From contig JAQWTV010000050.1 of NCBI GenBank assembly GCA_029242545.1, forward strand, positions 1-50,388: 50,388 nt of DNA, written 5' to 3'. Numbering within the stretch: the first letter of the stretch is position 1; every line of letters begins with the position of its first letter. Positions 8,587-17,597 of the stretch are shown here, piece by piece. Under the pieces are notes generated by a model. It was not told the origin of the DNA. It saw only the letters and a list, made by a program, of their open reading frames with translations, and searched no databases. A program made the translations under genes and the position numbers. The DNA comes from Roseibacillus sp. Its GTDB lineage: Bacteria > Verrucomicrobiota > Verrucomicrobiia > Verrucomicrobiales > Akkermansiaceae.

Positions 8587-10359
8587 ATGAATGTTAGAAT
8601 CCTTCTTTTCATGCTTGCTGGCATTGCGGCCCATCCTGCGGTCGGCTCTTCGCCCAATGTTTTGGTCTTTCTCACAGATGATCAGGGATGGGGAGATCTC
8701 TCCAGCTCCGGGAATATTGATCTTCGTACACCCCATGTCGATTCGTTGAAGCGTGATGGCACGAGTTTTGATCGTTTCTATGTGTGTCCAGTGTGCTCTC
8801 CAACGAGGGCGGAGTTTCTGACGGGAAGGCATCATGCGCGGTCAGGCGTATACTCCACCTCGGCAGGAGGTGAGCGAGTCAATCTCGGGGAGGTGACCAT
8901 CGCGGACATGTTCAAGGCGGAGGGTTATTTGACTGGCGCATTCGGGAAATGGCATAATGGAATGCAATACCCCTACCACCCCAACGGGCGGGGCTTTGAT
9001 GAGTTCTACGGGTTTTGCAGTGGACACTGGGGAAACTATTACAGCCCCCTCCTTGAGAGGAATGGGCGACCGGTCAAGGGTGAGGGGTTCTGCGTCGATG
9101 ACTTCACGAGCAAGGCGATTACCTTCATCGAGGGAGCGGTGGAGTCCGGGAAGCCCTTTTTCGCCTATATTCCTTACAACACACCACATTCACCCATGCA
9201 GGTTCCGGATAAATTCTGGGAGCGCTTTTCTGTCCGAAGTCTCAAGATGCGGAATCAGCAGAGCCCAGAACGCGAGATCGAGACTCATAAGAGGAGCGCC
9301 CTGGCTATGTGTGAGAATATTGACTGGAATGTCGGACGGGTACTTGCGCGTCTTGATACGCTTGAGGTGGCCGGGGAAACAATTGTGGTCTGGTTTCATG
9401 ATAATGGGCCGAACGGAGTGCGTTGGAATGGAGGGATGCGGGGCAGGAAGGGGTCGACTGATGAGGGTGGTGTTAGAAGCCCGCTGTATGTTCGCTGGCC
9501 CAGCCGCCTTCAGCGGGGAGCGGTTGTTTCTGAGATTGCAAGTGTTCGAGATCTTCTGCCAACTCTCTGTGATCTTGCCGGGGTCCCTGTTGCCGGGGTC
9601 CCTGTTGCCGGGAGCAAGCAGCTCGATGGGGCTAGCCTAAAGCAGTTGCTGATGAGAGAAGGCACGGAAGAGAGGCCATGGCCTTCCCGCATTCTTATTA
9701 ATCATTGGAAAGATCGGATAAGTGTCCGAAGTCAAAGGTTCCGTTTGGACGACAAGCGAAGGCTTTACGACATGGTTGCGGATCCGACCCAGCAACAGGA
9801 TGTGGCATCCCGTCATCCTGAGGTTGCTGCAAAATTGAGTCGGGTGGCAGCCGTGCACCGTGAGGCCTTCATGCAGACATACTACGATGATAAACGTCCC
9901 TTCGTTATTGCTCATCCAAAGTCACGCTACTCTCAACTTCCAGCAAGGGATGCGAGAGCCCATGGCTCTATCAAGCGGTCAAATCGTTTTCCCAACTGTT
10001 CGTATTTCAAGAATTGGACAAGCACAGAAGACTGGATCAGTTTCGATGTAGAGGTTGCCTCCTCCGGCACCTACCAGGCTGCTCTCTATTATGCAGCCAA
10101 GGATGCAGGTGCAAAGTTTGAGTTATCCTTTAATGGGGCGAATCTTCCTTTTGAGCTACGAGAGGCACACGACGTGCCAGAGCTGGGGGCTGAGCATGAC
10201 CGTCACCCGCGCATGGAGTCCTACGTTAAGGATTTCAAGACTGTGACGATCGGGGAGATTGTTCTTAAGCAGGGGAAGGGGAAATTGACTCTCCGCGCTA
10301 CTGAGATTCCCGGAGCGGAAGCAATGGAGTTTCGCCTGCTGACCCTGAAGCGGATGTAG
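8587..10359 (+). CDS. Exported formylglycine-dependent sulfatase with C-terminal carbohydrate-binding-like domain
   Basis: The start was placed at the ATG at 8587 (590 residues) because MNVRILLFMLAGIAAH is a good Sec signal, whereas the 38 codons upstream look random. Sulfatase motifs: metal ligands Asp31-Asp32 in LTDDQGWGD; Cys70 in CSPTR, the C-x-P-x-R site converted to formylglycine by sulfatase-modifying enzymes (none is encoded here); FGKWH; HSPMQVP; and FHDNGPN, supplying the later Asp/Asn ligands. From about residue 480 a separate beta-rich module resembles the CBM-like tails seen on PVC sulfatases. The enzyme should hydrolyse sulfate esters on polysaccharides; the exact substrate cannot be read. 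A perfect 15-base tandem duplication inside the gene adds five residues. It is divergent from icd and followed 170 bases later by the MYG1-like gene. Confidence 0.93.
   Translation: MNVRILLFMLAGIAAHPAVGSSPNVLVFLTDDQGWGDLSSSGNIDLRTPHVDSLKRDGTSFDRFYVCPVCSPTRAEFLTGRHHARSGVYSTSAGGERVNLGEVTIADMFKAEGYLTGAFGKWHNGMQYPYHPNGRGFDEFYGFCSGHWGNYYSPLLERNGRPVKGEGFCVDDFTSKAITFIEGAVESGKPFFAYIPYNTPHSPMQVPDKFWERFSVRSLKMRNQQSPEREIETHKRSALAMCENIDWNVGRVLARLDTLEVAGETIVVWFHDNGPNGVRWNGGMRGRKGSTDEGGVRSPLYVRWPSRLQRGAVVSEIASVRDLLPTLCDLAGVPVAGVPVAGSKQLDGASLKQLLMREGTEERPWPSRILINHWKDRISVRSQRFRLDDKRRLYDMVADPTQQQDVASRHPEVAAKLSRVAAVHREAFMQTYYDDKRPFVIAHPKSRYSQLPARDARAHGSIKRSNRFPNCSYFKNWTSTEDWISFDVEVASSGTYQAALYYAAKDAGAKFELSFNGANLPFELREAHDVPELGAEHDRHPRMESYVKDFKTVTIGEIVLKQGKGKLTLRATEIPGAEAMEFRLLTLKRM
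9575..9612 (+). repeat. 15-base in-frame tandem duplication inside the sulfatase gene
   Basis: The unit GGGGTCCCTGTTGCC occurs twice without change (9580-9594 and 9595-9609), with partial copies on each side (TTGCC before, GGG after). The encoded peptide reads AGVPVAGVPVAG. The copies are identical at DNA level, so the duplication is recent or slippage-prone. Confidence 0.95.
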
Positions 10360-10529
10360 AGTGGAGAGCTGGGAAGAAGTGATGGAGGCAATCAGTTCCA
10401 GAAGGGAGATGGGTGCTGTGCCGAAAATTATTTGGTTACCCTGCGGGAGGGGCGATACGCTTCAGCGCTATCACGCTGCCCAGTGCAAGGGCTTGCTCTC
10501 TGTTCGCAACTCCCTACCGTCCGCCTCTC

Positions 10530-11396
10530 ATGTCCATTGAAATGATTCTCACGCACCCGGGTGGCGCGCACAAAGACGACTACCTGGCGTGTAGTTTGCT
10601 GGTAGCGCAGCACGGGGCTCCGATCGAGCGGCGGGAGCCGGAGCAGGGCGATCTCGACAACTCCGCAGTATTGGTGGTCGACGTGGGTGGAGAACATGAG
10701 CCCGGGCGGGGGAATTTTGATCATCACCAGTTTCCGCGCGATCACGATCCGGTATGTGCGCTCTCCCTAGTGTTGCAGGACCTCGGTCTCTACGGAGACG
10801 CAAAAATGTTCTGCGACTGGCTCGAGCCTGCGGAGTGGTTCGACACCCGGGGGGCAGGCGGGACGGCCAAGTGGCTGGGCGTAGATCGCAACGTCGTTAG
10901 CAAGCTGAACTCGCCGATGGATGTCACCCTGCTACGGCGCTTTGCACAAGCCGAGCGGCTCGACCCTGGCGATTTGCTCTACGAGATGATGCGCTGGGTG
11001 GGAGAGGATATCCTGGAGTATTTGAAGACCTTACGTGAGCGGCTCACTTACATCAATCAGCATGGCGAGCTCTGGACTCTGGGGGCCAACGGTGAGGATT
11101 CCTTCAAGGTGATGTTCATGCCACGGACCAATCCGCTCCCGGCTGAGCCCTCGATGGGGCTTGGGCGCTACCTCGACTCGATTGGTGAATCGGAGAACGT
11201 CGCGGGTCTGGTCTATCCGGACCGACGGGGCAGCGGCTATGGGCTCTCTCGTCACAACGACTACCCACGACTTGAGTTCACCCGGATCGGCGAAGAGGAT
11301 GATGTGCATTTTGCCCACGCCCGGGGATTCGTAGCAAAGACTTCAGCCACGGAGAAAGAGCGCCTGAAGGAGTTGCTTCGAGCGGCTTGGGTGTAA
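10530..11396 (+). CDS. Short MYG1-like (UPF0160) DHH-superfamily metal-dependent hydrolase
   Basis: From the ATG at 10530 the protein has 288 residues. The upstream frame to 10413 has no family resemblance. The N-terminus ILTHPGGAHKDDYLA matches the MYG1 pattern THNGTFHxDExLA, and VVDVGGEHEPGRGNFDHHQF matches VVDVGG.YDP....DHHQ, with the DHHQ metal motif of the DHH superfamily. Human and yeast MYG1 are 3'-5' RNA exonucleases. Bacterial members are usually longer (about 300-380 residues) and poorly studied, so here only a metal-dependent phosphoesterase is inferred. There is no signal peptide, so it should be cytoplasmic. It lies 16 bases upstream of engB and could share its transcript. The KDD in place of HCDE in the first motif is a visible deviation. 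Confidence 0.78.
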   Translation: MSIEMILTHPGGAHKDDYLACSLLVAQHGAPIERREPEQGDLDNSAVLVVDVGGEHEPGRGNFDHHQFPRDHDPVCALSLVLQDLGLYGDAKMFCDWLEPAEWFDTRGAGGTAKWLGVDRNVVSKLNSPMDVTLLRRFAQAERLDPGDLLYEMMRWVGEDILEYLKTLRERLTYINQHGELWTLGANGEDSFKVMFMPRTNPLPAEPSMGLGRYLDSIGESENVAGLVYPDRRGSGYGLSRHNDYPRLEFTRIGEEDDVHFAHARGFVAKTSATEKERLKELLRAAWV

Positions 11397-11412
11397 TTGT
11401 GGGAGGAGGCTA

Positions 11413-12048
11413 GTGGACAGGCTCCTTCAAGATGTAGACTTTTATATAACCGTGAAAATCCAATCGGCCATATTCGAGCGTGGGGCTGTCAGTTTCGACG
11501 GCTGTCCGGATTCGAAGCTCCCTGAGTTTGCCTTCATTGGTCGTTCCAACGTGGGCAAATCGTCTCTTATCAACCTTCTTTCCGGTATTGACGGGTTGGC
11601 ACGTGTTTCGGGAAGCCCGGGGCGGACGAGGGAAATAAACTTCTTCACCGTGAATGAACAATGGAGCCTGGTGGACCTGCCAGGATATGGATACGCCAAG
11701 GTCTCCAAGGTTGACCGGATACGCTTCCAGAAGTTTATCTCAGATTATCTCATTGAGCGGGAGAACCTGGTCTGTGCCTTCGTCCTGATTGATTCACGCC
11801 ATCCTCCTCAGGGCGTTGATCTGGAATTCGTGGAGTGGCTTGTAGCGGGAGAAGTTCCTTTTGAGCTGATCTTTACCAAGGCAGACAAGAACAAGGAGAG
11901 CGCCGCAAAAAAGAACATTGCCCTTTTCCGGGAGGCGATGAGGAAGTGGAGTGAGGGCGAGCCCCGGGCCTACCTTTCGTCGATCAAGACGGGAGAGGGA
12001 AAGAAGGAGATCCTGAGGAGTATCGGGGAGATGCTGCAAATGGCATAG
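11413..12048 (+). CDS. engB: Ribosome-biogenesis GTP-binding protein EngB (YsxC/YihA)
   Basis: A 211-residue TRAFAC GTPase needed for large ribosomal subunit assembly. G1 is GRSNVGKSS (around residue 37), the G2 region is SGSPGRTREINFF, G3 is DLPGYGYAKV and G4 is TKADKN. The start is a GTG at 11413, with a GGAGG-rich stretch (11401-11409) just upstream that favours it. A second GTG at 11452 begins VKIQSAIFERGA, where most EngB proteins start, so the true protein may be 13 residues shorter. It follows the MYG1-like gene by 16 bases and converges on the DUF1501 gene 37 bases downstream. Confidence 0.96.
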   Translation: MDRLLQDVDFYITVKIQSAIFERGAVSFDGCPDSKLPEFAFIGRSNVGKSSLINLLSGIDGLARVSGSPGRTREINFFTVNEQWSLVDLPGYGYAKVSKVDRIRFQKFISDYLIERENLVCAFVLIDSRHPPQGVDLEFVEWLVAGEVPFELIFTKADKNKESAAKKNIALFREAMRKWSEGEPRAYLSSIKTGEGKKEILRSIGEMLQMA

Positions 12049-12085
12049 GAAGAAGCCAGGCAGGGAGCCAGCCCCCGAATCGTTT

Positions 12086-13525
12086 TCAAGCGAGGATTTC
12101 CTTTACCACTCTTCCGTGAACATCAGTGAGGCGGAACTGTCTTCCCTGGTAGCGGAAGGTAAGACGCTCATGGTCAATTCCCAGCTGGTGGAGGATGGTA
12201 GCATTGAAGTCGTGAACGTGAACAGGATCACGCGCGATGGCATACCCGAGCTCATCAGTCGCTCCATGCACGTGGCCTGCTTTGCATCCGCCCCCTGCCA
12301 TCCACACGCTGTAAGCGTCCTTATGATGGTCGCGTCCCGCCTTGGACTTCCCAGAGCCATTGCCTACCGCTCCCTGTGCCATCGGGGTTCTGCCAAATTC
12401 AGCGCTCCAAATGACGAGGGTTTCATCCAGAAGTCCTCTTTCCCGTAGGTCCCGGATGAGCGCGGAGATGGGTTTGTCGACCTGTCTGGTTTTGTTGGGG
12501 AGGTTGTTGAAAACACTTCCATGATGATCCCACCCCTGATCAAAAAGTTGGACAAAGCGAACGCCACGCTCCACCAGTCTTCGCGCTAGGAGACAGTTAT
12601 TCGCGAAGGACGTCTTACCGGGTTGCGTGCCATACATCTCGTGTATGGTCTGGGGTTCACTGGCAATATTCATCAGCTCGGGAACGCTGGTTTGCATCCG
12701 GTAGGCCATTTCGTACTGACTGATTCTGGTAGCAATTTCGGGATCTCCCACGTCAGCGAGGGCAACCTTGTTGAGGTCGTTGACTGCGTCCACAACTATT
12801 TTTCGTTCCCCCGGGGAAACTCCCTTCGGATTGGATAGATAGAGGACCGGGTCTCCCTTGGATCGAAATTCTATCCCCTGGTGAATGGTGGGCAGGAATC
12901 CACTTCCGAATGCGCTATTGCCTGCCCCGAGGACCTGGCCGGTGATCAGGACCACGAATCCAGGTAGGTTCTGGTTCTCACTTCCCAAGCCGTAGCTCAC
13001 CCATGAGCCCATACTGGGCCGCCCGAATCTTTCGAACCCTGTGAGAAGAAACATCTGGGAGGGCGCATGGTTGAACTGATCGGTATGCAGAGTCTTGATT
13101 AGACAGAGCTCATCCGCAACTCCCTGGAGGTGGGGAAGAAGGTTGGACAGCTCCATGCCGGAGGCACCACATTTGCGGAAGGCGAATTGGTCTTCTTTGG
13201 GAGTTCCGAGGAGATTTGGTTGTTCTCGAATGAAGGCCAGCTTGTTCGTGTCGAAGAACTCGTCAGGGCATAATTGACCGGTTCGCTTCTGAAGCTCAGG
13301 TTTGTAATCGAAGAGATCCAGATGGGATGGTGAGCCCACTAGATGGATATAGATGACTCGTTTCGCCTTGGGTGCGTGATGAAGACCGGGCTGGCCCAAT
13401 GAACCGCTGGGGGTCCCCGCGGAATCGGCGTTGGCGATAGAAGAAAGGGCCGCTGCTCCCATGCCGTATCCCGTTTTTTGCAGAAAGAGGCGACGGGTCT
13501 CGGTCTGGAGGTGGCTGGAAATCAT
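12086..13525 (-). CDS. Tat-exported DUF1501 protein (sulfatase-like alkaline-phosphatase fold)
   Basis: A 479-residue protein. The N-terminus [18 protein letters not shown] is a twin-arginine signal. The body has DUF1501 blocks: [19 protein letters not shown], a [19 protein letters not shown] stretch, SAEFGRTP and [20 protein letters not shown]1501 proteins are abundant in Planctomycetes and Verrucomicrobia. They are distant relatives of sulfatases and phosphatases, and their reaction is not established. It is the second gene of an operon with the large cytochrome/DUF1549/DUF1553 protein ending at 13576, 50 bases upstream. This pairing is very common in the group and suggests that the two act together outside the cytoplasm. 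A second pair is at 38378-41540. Confidence 0.94.
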   Translation of the reverse strand: MISSHLQTETRRLFLQKTGYGMGAAALSSIANADSAGTPSGSLGQPGLHHAPKAKRVIYIHLVGSPSHLDLFDYKPELQKRTGQLCPDEFFDTNKLAFIREQPNLLGTPKEDQFAFRKCGASGMELSNLLPHLQGVADELCLIKTLHTDQFNHAPSQMFLLTGFERFGRPSMGSWVSYGLGSENQNLPGFVVLITGQVLGAGNSAFGSGFLPTIHQGIEFRSKGDPVLYLSNPKGVSPGERKIVVDAVNDLNKVALADVGDPEIATRISQYEMAYRMQTSVPELMNIASEPQTIHEMYGTQPGKTSFANNCLLARRLVERGVRFVQLFDQGWDHHGSVFNNLPNKTRQVDKPISALIRDLRERGLLDETLVIWSAEFGRTPMAQGAVGNGSGKSKAGRDHHKDAYSVWMAGGGCKAGHVHGATDELGYAIARDPVHVHDFNATILHQLGIDHERLTFRYQGRQFRLTDVHGRVVKEILA

Positions 13526-13575
13526 TGGTTAGGAGAGGCGCAGAGTGTTCGTGGAGAGCTGTTGCGAGGGTGTCT

Positions 13576-16500
13576 TTAATTTCTCGTAATTGTCTCGTCG
13601 AGATTCAGCAGTGCGCTGGCGACGTAGAACCAGGCTGCTAATTCCGGATGGTTCTGGGTTTGGGGCTGATACACAAAGTGGGGATTTCCGAGGAGATCCT
13701 CTGCCTCCTGGGGATGGGCCTTGAAGTGTTCAAGCCTCTCGCGCAGGAGTTCATCGATGATCCCGCTTTCCCGGCTGTCAGGCAGACGCGAAACGGCCAG
13801 ACGAAAGCCGTGCCGGATTCTGGTGCCTGGAGAGCTGGACTCTTGGAGGATTCGGTCGGCAAGCGCGAGAGCCATCTCCACGAAGGCTGGATCGTTCAGG
13901 AGAGTAAGGGCTTGGTTTGGGGTATTAGTACGCGCGCGCGCAACACTGCACGCAGCCCTGTCCGGCGCATCAAAGTTGACCATGCTCGGGTAGGGAGCAG
14001 CCCTCCGGTAGACGATATAAATGCCTCGTCGCCAGCGGCCCTCATCTTTCGCCTCCAGCCATTTGGGCTCATTTCGTCCCGTCTGACGCCAGAGCCCAGG
14101 CGGCTGAAAGGGCATCACAGGCTCCCCGAACATTCTCTTGGAGAGAAGTCCTGAGATGGCCAGAGCGTTATCGCGAATACGCTCTGCATTCAGTCGAAAG
14201 CGAGGGGCGCGGGCAAGTAGGAGGTTCAGGGGATCCTTTTCGAGGAGTGCAGGAGTAACTCTCGAGGATTGCCGATAAGCCTGAGAGCTTACCATCACCC
14301 TGAGAAGATGCTTCATATCCCAGCCGGACTCCATGAACTCAACGGCGAGCCAGTCTAGGAGGTCCGGGTGGCTGGGAGGTTCGGATTGGGTTCCGAAGTC
14401 CTCCAGAGTTGCGACGATTCCGTTGCCGAACAGTTCAGCCCACCAGCGGTTGATCGCCACGCGGGCTGTGAGGGGGTTGTCCCGGTCGACCAACCACTGA
14501 GCCAGTGCGAGACGATCCGACGGTTTGGTCCCATCATTCGGCTTGCGGGAAAGAGTGAGAATGGAGGGTGTCCTTGCCTGAACCCTTTGTCCTGGTGAGA
14601 GGAACTCTCCTCGAGTCAGGATGTGAGTGGTCCGCCGCTTCTCCATTTCGACCATGACGAGGGTTTGATTGGCTTTGATAGTATTGCGCTGCTTCTTGAG
14701 ACGGGCGATCTCGGCATCGATTTTCTCGAGGGTGGGGGTTTCTTTTTCGAAGTGGGCGCGGAGTTTCTTTTGCTGGGTTTTACTGCGTTTGTGGGCCGGA
14801 TTTTTGAGAATAGCGATTAGGTCGGCAGGAAGTTTGGAGTCTTTGCTGACCTCGGTGCGGGCGGAGAGGCGGAGGTTTCCAATGACGCGCCCTCTACCCC
14901 AGTCCTGCGGCAACGTGAAGACGAGGGTGGTTCCACTTGTTTGTTCGATTGGGTTGACTAGTTCGAAGGTAGCCCAATGTGACTTTCCGAACTGTGGATT
15001 GATTGCCCAACCCGTGGAGGGTCTGCCGTCAATCAGGCCGGCGACGTCCCAGTTCTTCTGGGAGAAGTTTGCTTTTGGGCGGTGCAGTCTGATCGGCGTA
15101 TCGTTCTTGTCGTTACGAAGGGTGGCGGTGAATTCCTTGAGGACGAAGTTGGGGTTTTGGGCGTCTCCGCGGCCGGGTCCGTTGCCAGGCAGCATGGGAG
15201 TTGCGAGCGCTTCCAGTTTGAATTGGGAGATGCGGGGAAGGGTGGTCCGGGTTTCGACGGTATAGGTTGCAGTGTTGGGAACTTTGCCGCTGAGGAGGAC
15301 GGATCCGTCTTCGAGAATGCCGTGTTTTTCCCCGCCATTGGAGCTGAATCTAGTGACTTGGAGAACTTTCCAGCCAGTTTGCTGCGCGACGCTTTCGGAG
15401 TGGCGGCGTTCCCAGGCGAGATAGTCTTCTTCCTGAGACTTGAGAGTGTCGCCGCGACTTTTCTGGAGCAGGGCGATCTTGTTCTCGTGGTCTTCTGCTT
15501 GTTGTTGCTGTTTGGCGGTTAGGGGCAGATCGAGATAGGGGCCGATAAAATCGTGTGATACGTCCGTCTTGTTGCTGGGTAGCTGAACTTCGAGTGGGGT
15601 ATGATTGAAAAAATCAAAAAAGGAGTAGTAATCCTCCATGCTGAACGGGTCGTATTTGTGGTCATGGCACTGGGCGCATTCCAGGGTAATACCCAGCCAG
15701 ACCGTGGCAGTGGTGTTAACTCGGTCGATTACCTGATCGACCCGGTTACCTTCCGGACTGACCCCCGCCTCCACATTACAGGTTACCGTCCGGTGAAATC
15801 CCGTCGCAACTTTCTGGTCAAGTGTGGCATCAGGAAGAAGATCGCCGGCAATCTGTTCAATCGTAAATTGATCGAACGGCATATTGGCATTAAGCGCCTT
15901 GATGACCCAGTCCCGGTAGCTCCATGAAGGGCGCAACTGGTCAGCCTGAAAGCCGTTAGAATCAGCATACCGGGCGAGGTCGAGCCATGGTCTTCCCCAC
16001 CTTTCGCCAAAACGGGGGGAGGAAAGGAGGCGATTAACGGCTTCATCATAAGACTTTTCCCGTTCTTCGGAATTGGCCCATGTATCCTCGAAGACTCGAA
16101 TATCCTCAAGAGGTGGAGGGAGCCCAATGAGATCGAGGGAGAGCCGCCGTAGGAGCGCTGCCGGATCAACCTCAGATGAGTAAGAGAGTCCCTCCTGCTG
16201 AAGTTTCCGTAACAGAAAAGAGTCAACAGGATTACGGACCAGAGATGGGTCTTCGACTGAGGGAACGGGTGGACGTAGAGGCTTTTTCCATGCCCAGTGC
16301 TCTCCGTATTTGGCCCCTGCCTCGATCCATTCACTCAAGAGGGCTTTTTGGTCTGGCGTCAGAACTCGTTTTGAGTCCTGAGGTGGCATATGGTCATCTG
16401 CATCCGGAGAGAGAATCCGGGCAATCAATTCGCTTTCCCCGGGCTTTCCCGGCACGATCGCAGGGCCAGTCTCCCCCCCTGTGGTGGCCCCCTCAAATGT

Positions 16501-16653
16501 ATCCAGCCTTAGCTTTGCCTCCCGGGCCTGCTCATCCGGGCCGTGGCAGTGATAGCAGTTTTCTGCCAGGATCGGCCTGATTTCACGCCCGAAATCAGGG
16601 CCCTCGCTCGCCATTACTACGAATGGCCAGAGGAGAAGAATTGATGGGCGCAT
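13576..16653 (-). CDS. Exported PSCyt1-DUF1549-DUF1553 protein (planctomycete-type cytochrome c fusion)
   Basis: About 1025 residues from the ATG at 16653, whose MRPSILLLWPFVVMAS is a signal peptide; an in-frame ATG at 16692 would add a basic leader. Order: a PSCyt1 cytochrome domain with heme motif CYHCH at 33-37 (CHGPDEQ.R...LRLD); DUF1549 at about 135-345, which includes a second CxxCH-like motif CAQCH at 326-330 (CHDHKYDP); a long spacer with a charged coiled-coil-like stretch around 600-670; then DUF1553 with NPLTARVAINRWW and related blocks near 710-1000. A redox or electron-transfer role tied to the following DUF1501 protein is inferred from the constant pairing; the substrate is unknown. 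It is divergent from the first CPBP gene at 16799. Confidence 0.93.
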   Translation of the reverse strand: MRPSILLLWPFVVMASEGPDFGREIRPILAENCYHCHGPDEQAREAKLRLDTFEGATTGGETGPAIVPGKPGESELIARILSPDADDHMPPQDSKRVLTPDQKALLSEWIEAGAKYGEHWAWKKPLRPPVPSVEDPSLVRNPVDSFLLRKLQQEGLSYSSEVDPAALLRRLSLDLIGLPPPLEDIRVFEDTWANSEEREKSYDEAVNRLLSSPRFGERWGRPWLDLARYADSNGFQADQLRPSWSYRDWVIKALNANMPFDQFTIEQIAGDLLPDATLDQKVATGFHRTVTCNVEAGVSPEGNRVDQVIDRVNTTATVWLGITLECAQCHDHKYDPFSMEDYYSFFDFFNHTPLEVQLPSNKTDVSHDFIGPYLDLPLTAKQQQQAEDHENKIALLQKSRGDTLKSQEEDYLAWERRHSESVAQQTGWKVLQVTRFSSNGGEKHGILEDGSVLLSGKVPNTATYTVETRTTLPRISQFKLEALATPMLPGNGPGRGDAQNPNFVLKEFTATLRNDKNDTPIRLHRPKANFSQKNWDVAGLIDGRPSTGWAINPQFGKSHWATFELVNPIEQTSGTTLVFTLPQDWGRGRVIGNLRLSARTEVSKDSKLPADLIAILKNPAHKRSKTQQKKLRAHFEKETPTLEKIDAEIARLKKQRNTIKANQTLVMVEMEKRRTTHILTRGEFLSPGQRVQARTPSILTLSRKPNDGTKPSDRLALAQWLVDRDNPLTARVAINRWWAELFGNGIVATLEDFGTQSEPPSHPDLLDWLAVEFMESGWDMKHLLRVMVSSQAYRQSSRVTPALLEKDPLNLLLARAPRFRLNAERIRDNALAISGLLSKRMFGEPVMPFQPPGLWRQTGRNEPKWLEAKDEGRWRRGIYIVYRRAAPYPSMVNFDAPDRAACSVARARTNTPNQALTLLNDPAFVEMALALADRILQESSSPGTRIRHGFRLAVSRLPDSRESGIIDELLRERLEHFKAHPQEAEDLLGNPHFVYQPQTQNHPELAAWFYVASALLNLDETITRN

Positions 16654-16798
16654 GGCGAGGTTCTTTCTACGGCCTGCCGCTCGAGGGCGCAAGGATGGAC
16701 CGGATGCGGGTGGAGGGGCGGCATATCATTCCAATCGATGGAATGATTGAAATTATCTACTCACCGTTTCTGCGCCAGTCGGTCATGCTGCAACCCTG

Positions 16799-17509
16799 AT
16801 GAACGCACCGCGCCACCAACTTAGCTGGGTTCTGCTACTGCCAGCTCTCGTGGTCCCAACTGTGGGGGCGCTCTTTTACTTTTTTATCTTCCCGGACGGA
16901 CCGGTAGGGAAGTTGGCTTACACTCTGACCAAGGTTTTTATTCTCTGCTATCCGCTTCTCTTCCTCTGGAGAGCCGGTGTGAATGGAGTCCTCAGAAGAG
17001 CTCCTGATATTCAGTGGCCGACCTGGAAGCGGGTGGGGTTAACTGGTCTGCTGAGTGGGCTCGTCATTGCATCTGTAGGGTTCCTTTTGATGTGGACGCC
17101 CGTCGGTTCGCTTGTGTGGGAAGCCGCTCCCCGGGTCATGGTTCGAGCCGAGGGACTCGGCTTCAGAGAGAATTTCGTGCTCTTTGCGGTCTTTGTTTCA
17201 GTATTCCATTCTGGATTAGAGGAATTTTACTGGAGGTGGTTTGTCTATGGCCAACTTCGGGGCAAGATGCGCCGCTGGTGTGCTCACCTTTTAGCTGCTG
17301 GAGCTTTTGGGGGGCACCACCTGATTGTTACCCTTCAGTTTTTTCCTGCGGCCCTCGCCTTGATCCTGACATCCTGTGTAGTAGTAGGGGGTGTGATCTG
17401 GTCCCTGATGTATGAGCGGCAGGGAACCCTAGTCGGGTGCTGGCTTAGCCACCTTATCGTAGATGTGATGCTGATGGTGATCGGTTACCAGCTGCTGATG
17501 GGGGAATAA
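16799..17509 (+). CDS. CPBP/CAAX-like intramembrane metalloprotease, copy 1
   Basis: A 236-residue polytopic membrane protein with about six to eight hydrophobic segments. Motif 1 is E141-E142-F-Y-W-R146-W-F-V-Y150 (EExxxR), motif 2 contains H173-H174 in FGGHHLIV, and motif 3 is CWLSH218LIVD222: the conserved glutamates and histidines of the Abi/CPBP (type II CAAX prenyl endopeptidase-like) family. Bacterial members are intramembrane proteases with roles in bacteriocin immunity, signalling or protein maturation; the role here is not evident. The paralogue begins 88 bases downstream, so this is a tandem gene duplication. Start context: ATG directly after CTG at 16799, with no clear Shine-Dalgarno. 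Confidence 0.93.
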   Translation: MNAPRHQLSWVLLLPALVVPTVGALFYFFIFPDGPVGKLAYTLTKVFILCYPLLFLWRAGVNGVLRRAPDIQWPTWKRVGLTGLLSGLVIASVGFLLMWTPVGSLVWEAAPRVMVRAEGLGFRENFVLFAVFVSVFHSGLEEFYWRWFVYGQLRGKMRRWCAHLLAAGAFGGHHLIVTLQFFPAALALILTSCVVVGGVIWSLMYERQGTLVGCWLSHLIVDVMLMVIGYQLLMGE

Positions 17510-17597
17510 TGAGGCCGCCGGGGGCTAGGCGAAAATAACTACCTGTCCCGGTGGATGTTATGGACAAGACCCGGAGGGGTTGATTTACCATGCTAGT

